Positions 58,720 to 64,000 of a DNA stretch of 64,000 nt are shown here, piece after piece. The position numbers and the translations under genes are program-made. The notes under the pieces are model-generated. The model was not told where the DNA came from and did not search any database. It saw only the letters and a program-made list of their open reading frames with translations. The stretch covers positions 134,235,990 through 134,299,989 of the forward strand of contig CP136067.1 of NCBI GenBank assembly GCA_032622095.1, in the 5' to 3' direction. Origin of the DNA: Siphonodentalium dalli (Eukaryota > Mollusca > Scaphopoda > Gadilida > Siphonodentaliidae). Each line of letters begins with the position of its first letter. Positions within the stretch are counted from its first letter, which is position 1.

Positions 58720-59069
58720 CGGTTTAACAAAATACCACAGGTGTATATATCCGGGTGAACACTGTAGTAAATACCTGGGCGAAAACCTGGTGTAAATACC
58801 TGGGTGTAAATATTCCGGATAACCTGGGTCTAAATACCCGGGTGTGACAGCGTTTTTCTAAATGATATCCGTAAAAACCCGGGTAAACTGGGGTTTATAC
58901 CTAACATATATAGAAAACACCAGGGTAAATCTTTATAAAGCCCTGATTTACCTGGGTGTAACCTGGGTGTGACATGGGTGGAACCAGGGTAAAACCTATC
59001 TGTACCGGGGTTCATCAGGGGTATACCTAGGTAAACACCAAGATTTACCCAGGTACATTTTTATATGGG
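58720..59069. repeat. ACCTGGGT-motif cluster, right-hand copy
   Basis: Repeated ATACCTGGG.G.AAA, CCCGGGTGTGAC and TTACCTGGGTGTAACCTGGG motifs are present, with an edge that mirrors 45482-45509. It lies directly beside the minisatellite. Confidence 0.7.
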
Positions 59070-59920
59070 TGTAGTGCAAGATATACCTGTATATATTTGA
59101 CAATCGTTACGTTATGAGACCCAATACTATTGCTCAGCCTGGTGCCTCATTCAGTATGCATTATGCAAAGAGCGTGCGATAAGCAAAACACTCAACACAA
59201 AACACTCAGCACCGTGGTAAATTTTGGGAGAGTGATTCATGTTGACCTGCTCAGCGCCGAGACGCTATGGTGTATTCAAAATGACGGTGATAGTGTTCTC
59301 CAAACCTCGCAATATTATAACATAGTGTGATAACCGCGACACACCGTGGACTACTGGTAGTCACCGTGAACATTCTACATGAATAATTTATGGACCGGAA
59401 ATCACATTCAAATGTCTACAGTTTCCACTAATTGTCACTTTTGCGGTCACTGAAACTTAAAGTCAAGACTATTACCAATATGTATTAATTGAGCAAAATG
59501 TTGGGGCTACCCAATCCCATTGAACGTAAGTGAGAATATTTTGGGTTTAAACTTTAAGCCTCATGACGGTTTCGCTCCAAAATACACCTATTACTATTCG
59601 CTTTTGAATTTGTCCCGGTATCGAATTAGGTTGATAAATACGTGGAACTATTTTTGTACTGGCATTATATGTCCCAGAAAGACGCAATGAAGTCATAACA
59701 AATACAACGTTAAACAAACAACAGCCACGTGCACGGTATAGAACATAATAGAGCGTCACGTGTTAGTCCATTCCCGATATATATAATATGGTAGAAATAA
59801 AAATCGTTTGTTTACGAAAAATTGGAAACAGCTGTAAAATGGCTGTGATCGTAGCAAGTAAATTTCAGAGCATATATATATGTAGCCGGTGTGTCAATAT
59901 TTCGTGTAATTATCAACAAT
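59070..59920. other. Intergenic, no gene recognised
   Basis: Only short ORFs without support. Confidence 0.4.
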
Positions 59921-60239
59921 TCTTATATCTCCTTCTAAATTACGAGACACAATTTGAAAGCCCGGATGAGCCATGTCCGTTTAACTAGTGTGTCCATTGA
60001 ACCAGCCCAATAAAGTATTTGCACTTCTCTGTTTTGTTGTTTACGGTTATTTTCACTGATATTGCAAGGTGAAAGAATGCCGGTTTTCGGCGTATACTAT
60101 CGGGTTTATTGTCGTTGCAGCCGCTATGTGATATTATCGTGTTGTCAGTTGTGTGGGCGGATCAAAAACCATGTAGAGAGTTACCCAAAATACACGCACG
60201 CACCAACGACCACGCAAATCAAATATTAAACTTGCCCAG

Positions 60240-60338
60240 ATACACAAACCATGTATGCTCTTTTACGTGGATGTTAAATTCGTATTCATTGGGATTCGAA
60301 CCATATGCGCTATCACTGAACGGTTTAGGTTGGCCCTG
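60240..60338 (-). mobile_element. tRNA-related SINE fragment inserted in block B copy 2
   Basis: Copy 1 reads directly from CTGGCCCAG to CACGACATGCATC (18729-18749). Copy 2 has about 99 extra bases. On the minus strand these include a perfect B box GGTTCGAATCCC (60291-60302 reversed) preceded by TGATAGCGCATAT. No A-rich tail is obvious. Confidence 0.55.
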
Positions 60339-60476
60339 TACGACATGCATCTTACTGATTCAGCCACCGAGACTCCCTTATATCACCATAACGACCATAT
60401 ACAAAATATAAGGAAATCACTATATATCTGTTGATAAATTGAAATAACATTTTTAGTTACTATTTTTATGTTACAG

Positions 60477-62193
60477 TTTGCAGGGACCAATGAAGTTCCC
60501 GTTACTTTGGACTACAACTCGTGGATAATGAGATGTCCTAACCGTGTTCTTGACTTCAACTGCTTTATTCGAAATAACAACGTGCTACGAGACCAGGGTA
60601 GCAGACAGGCGTTCAACTCCGCGGACACCAATAAGAACGGTACGTATAATAGACACCTTTCGCGTTGTAGCGATCGAGTTTCAAACCGGTACCGCACGGT
60701 ACGGATACATGTACATGTAGCTACCCGTACATGTATACGTTTGGTCATCGAACACTGTTTTACGGGTATAATTATGTCCATCGACTGGTAGTGTACGGCG
60801 AACCAACTGGACCAATATTTATATATTATATAGAGGTAATTTAATTCAACTTAGCTTCATTTTGGCGACGCCATACTAACCAGTACAGAGATATGGAAAA
60901 ATTAATTACAGGACGAGGAGACAAAGATAATGGTTTGGGTGTCTTTCTTCCACTGATTTTGCTAAAATAACTATATATGTGTGTCTGTATATACAATTCT
61001 CCTTTATGACAAAAAGTATATACTTATGCTAATTTAGGCAGACCGGTATATTGGGCAGACACAGTGTGATCCACCTTATTTTCTCATGATTTTTATTTTT
61101 ATTAATTTACATATTAACTTCAATATACAAAAATATTTTCTCAAGATCATAAGTTCATGTACTGGGTGCAAATACGGGGTGTTTCAGTGGTTATCATTTC
61201 GACCCAGGCTATCTCTCTGTGATTCCGTTAAAGTGGTGCTATATTGTTTTTGAAGAGTTTCAAATCTAGTGATTGATATATTTCGGGGTATATGTAATTA
61301 CTTTGTAAGGCGGACATTATACAAACGTCAATTAAAAACATAAAATGGAAATATTCCAGTCACTCCAATATGTCACATCAAATTTTAACAATTCAACTTA
61401 AAATATAATGGACTTCGACAGCAAACTGTTGTAAAACGGAATATTGAATTTGTTAATGGTTTCTGGTATGGCTTATTGTGCCTATCCACAGCAAGATTAT
61501 GAAATTAAATTAAATATGTAATTATCGCCTAAGGCGGGACATTTTTCAAACGTCAATTAAATAAATAAAATGGAAATATATCAGTGACTCCAATATTTTA
61601 CATCATATTTCAACCACTCAACTTCAAATCTAATCTAATTCGATTTATTAGATGTTTGCCTTATTCTGCTAAAATATAAAATATCTGCATTATGATAGTC
61701 TTAATATGTATGTACACACATATAGGCAGACACTAGGTATTTATATACCTTATTTAGAGTATGTTTTTAAATGGCTTAATTCTAGTATGGCTTATTGGGT
61801 CTATCCAAAGTAAGATTATGATATCAGTTTTGAAAACACAACACAGATTTAAAAGTGTTCATATGTCTATCTATTGCTGAATCTGATGTTGATGATTGTG
61901 TCGTGCATGTCGCTTTAAATCTCAGATCATACAACACAGTAGTTCATGCAGGCTATACTTTGACATCGATTGTGAAGATCCGCACAACCTATACACACAT
62001 GTACATGTATAACACTGCCACGCATAGTCCCATACAGTGGATAGCAGACGACACTTGAGTAAATTTGAGGCTCCCTGATGAGCTCTCAGAGTGTTCGACT
62101 ACTATGTCTGAATTTAAACTTTTATCTTTTTCACAGGGAGAATAATTCAGCAAGAATTTTACAAAGCACCATGGCTATTTGAGGGCCAGGAAG
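60477..62193 (+). CDS. EF-hand gene, copy 2 (two exons seen, possibly a pseudogene)
   Basis: Exons 60477-60639 and 62137-62193 match copy 1 in length, phase and splice sites. The loop reads DTNKNGRIIQQE, with the third position Asp changed to Asn, which may weaken calcium binding. Other changes are SRDAFNAAD to SRQAFNSAD and CFV to CFI. Everything else, including FYKAPWLFEGQE, is unchanged. The candidate start codon upstream is ATA (60010-60012) rather than ATG. The third exon, 3.5 kb downstream in copy 1, would fall beyond the window. Its functional status cannot be decided here. Confidence 0.6.
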
Positions 62194-62293
62194 GTATGTC
62201 CTACACTACATTTATATACAATTTAACTGCAAACTAGTGAGGCGAGAATCATAACTGGCAGTACTAAACACTACTTTACTTTAATGGCGCGCC

Positions 62294-64000
62294 CACATGT
62301 GTGTTAATCAGATTCATCATCGTTTTCCTGCTTTTGTTCTGATTTGGTGACCTCATGGTAAAGAATGTAACGAGGCGCGTCCAAAATGCATGGCGATTCA
62401 GACACAGTGTCGTGTGCCAACTCTGTACATACATACTATATCTGCCAAATACTTCCAAGTTATATTCCCTATATAATGATGTTCCTACTCACATTATATC
62501 TCTCCAAGTGTTGACATAATAGAAACAAACTTAACCCTTCCCCACGTTCACAAATAACGACGTACATGTAGATGCGTCCATGCAGTTTGTGTCCAAGAAA
62601 TAAATTGACAATGCACAATTTACCTTGGCATATGGTGTAGAACCGTACGGGGACACCGATAATGTAAAACATCGTTCAAATCCTAGATTAGGAAGGTAAT
62701 CAAATCCAACATGGCATCCAAGATGGCCGCCAATTGTTATGTTGACTAACTTGACACTCTATACACCAGATGTATGCAAACCGGACTAGATCATCGCGAG
62801 TGCTTTATATAATATGGCATTTTCTTGGATGGAGTCTGTATCTTAATACGTATAAGGCAACTGGCTTCGTAAAACCGATGATGGAGACCAAACTGGCCGC
62901 CAAAATAAACAGAACTGTTCCGATAAAACGACCAACTTCTGAGTTGCAAGAACATCGAATGGTATGACTGCTCTAGCTTATTTGTTCGTACCTATATGTC
63001 ATTGTGGCCAATGTGATCCGTATCTGAAGAAACTAGGGGCATTAAGATAGGAACTGTTCATTAATTTCTCGAAATAACGACATCATATAATGTCAAATTG
63101 CCTAAACAGGACCGAATTTTAACCTGTCATCCAAGCATTTATGTCAATGTTCTGCTACACGATGCTACAACTGCAAACATCCGCATTAGTATAGCAATAA
63201 CGGAAGCCACAATTCCGATTAAAACAGGCATATGCACTGATAGTTATGTACGCAATTATCAATAACTAAATGAGTTGTTAGTAGCACATTAGACCCGCAA
63301 TCATAAACCGTCTGGAGATAAGGGACCTATCTCTTTTCCCGATAGTTGCGGATATGTTGTTTATACGAGAAGGTTGGGAAACTTTGTTCACTTTATCCCA
63401 CTAATGTTGTCAATCGCTTACCATGGTAGTTGGTTTCTTTATTCAAAGAAGTGGTGTTCCAATGTAATAACGGACAATAATCACCAGAAATTTCGACCGA
63501 ACTAAAATTGTGTTCTCTACATTTCTTCGGGGTGTCACCACGCACGGAAATCGGTGTTTGCATAAGCAGTTCTAATTCGTATTTGTTTAGTACTTCTCAA
63601 CTCTGAAGATTTAGATAACAATAAACGGTTACAAGTTCATTACAAATACTCATTTTATGAACTATTCGCAGTGGCAACCGATAGTTTAAATCAATATCCC
63701 ACCAACGTACTATATTCATGGGTGTCTCGGTAGTGGTTGACGAGTTAATTCGCATGTTTGTGACCTCACTTCCATATTATTTTATTTCACACCGGTAGTC
63801 CAAGATTCACGTCGCTGTCGCAATATATTAATAACATCATTCTATTGAGCGTTTTGTTATGATGTTCATCCATTTTCGCCAAGAGACGAAGAAATTATAA
63901 GTTTCTACCATATTTGATATTGGATAAGGCCTACCAATTCGAAAATTTCGTTAGACATTTAACCACCGATAACATGATTTCACCATGCTAGTAATTATCA
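62294..64000. other. Right end of window, no gene recognised
   Basis: No supported coding segment. If copy 2 is intact, this would be its long intron. Confidence 0.4.

Larger units (their letters stand above)
45482..59069. mobile_element. Possible 13.6-kb unit bounded by a 28-bp inverted repeat
   Basis: The 28 bases from 45482 (CCCATATAAAAATGTACCTG then GGTAAATC) are exactly complementary to the 28 bases ending at 59069. Each end is followed inward by a palindromic-motif array. No transposase, replicase or capsid-like ORF is visible between them, and no target duplication was found. The alternative is two separate small elements in opposite orientation. Confidence 0.3.
59921..62293. repeat. 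Segmental duplication block B, copy 2
   Basis: Counterpart of 18402-20666. It carries a roughly 99-bp tRNA-related insertion (60240-60338) missing in copy 1. Confidence 0.85.

Overview
The window looks like a gene-poor, repeat-rich stretch of an invertebrate nuclear genome. It has GT-AG introns, AT-rich intergenic DNA, many short terminal-inverted-repeat elements (MITEs), LINE and tRNA-derived SINE sequence, and a Crypton. A repeat at 47804-48255 (imperfectly repeated phrases such as CCATAACTCT and GACGGACAC, ending in a CCCCCG/CGGGGG hairpin) resembles repeats common in bivalve and gastropod genomes, so a mollusc or close lophotrochozoan is the most likely source. This is pattern recognition; no search was run.

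Two gene pairs dominate, each lying in a duplicated block. Block A (about 4780-13540 and 32527-40343) carries one small two-exon gene per copy, at 6501-6962 and 35371-35883. Each encodes a secreted precursor: signal peptide, spacer, a Trp/Arg/Tyr-rich core with four cysteines spaced C-x3-C-x(9 or 16)-C-x3-C, a GRKKR amidation and cleavage signal, and a short second-exon tail. It looks like a precursor of an amidated antimicrobial peptide. Signal peptide, promoter and intron are nearly identical between copies, whereas the core has diverged strongly. Block B (18402-20666 and 59921-62293) carries an EF-hand gene whose loop is split by an intron. Copy 1 can be followed to a stop in a third exon (24172). 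Copy 2 runs out of the window and may have lost its start codon. A third block, C (3097-4780 and 43565-45150), holds the 3' end of a LINE and a GAT/GAC-rich array.

Block order differs between the two sets: C1-A1-Crypton-B1, then A2-LINE-C2-(13.6 kb of repeats)-B2. Comparing paralogous blocks reveals occupied and empty sites for several insertions: three with TTAA target sites clearly seen, one with an eroded TTAA, and one SINE. This dates those insertions relative to the block duplications.

Other content: a two-exon Crypton-type tyrosine recombinase (14311-16389) whose exons join exactly in frame; a degenerate LINE ORF2 (41182-44035) broken by frameshifts and interrupted by a SINE with a 13-bp target duplication; arrays of short palindromic motifs at 12597-12905/39412-39708, 28772-31668, 45482-46285 and 58720-59069; and a 2.7-kb minisatellite of 45-bp units (55985-58700). 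The last two array clusters face each other as a 28-bp inverted repeat 13.6 kb apart. The remaining stretches show no gene I can support.
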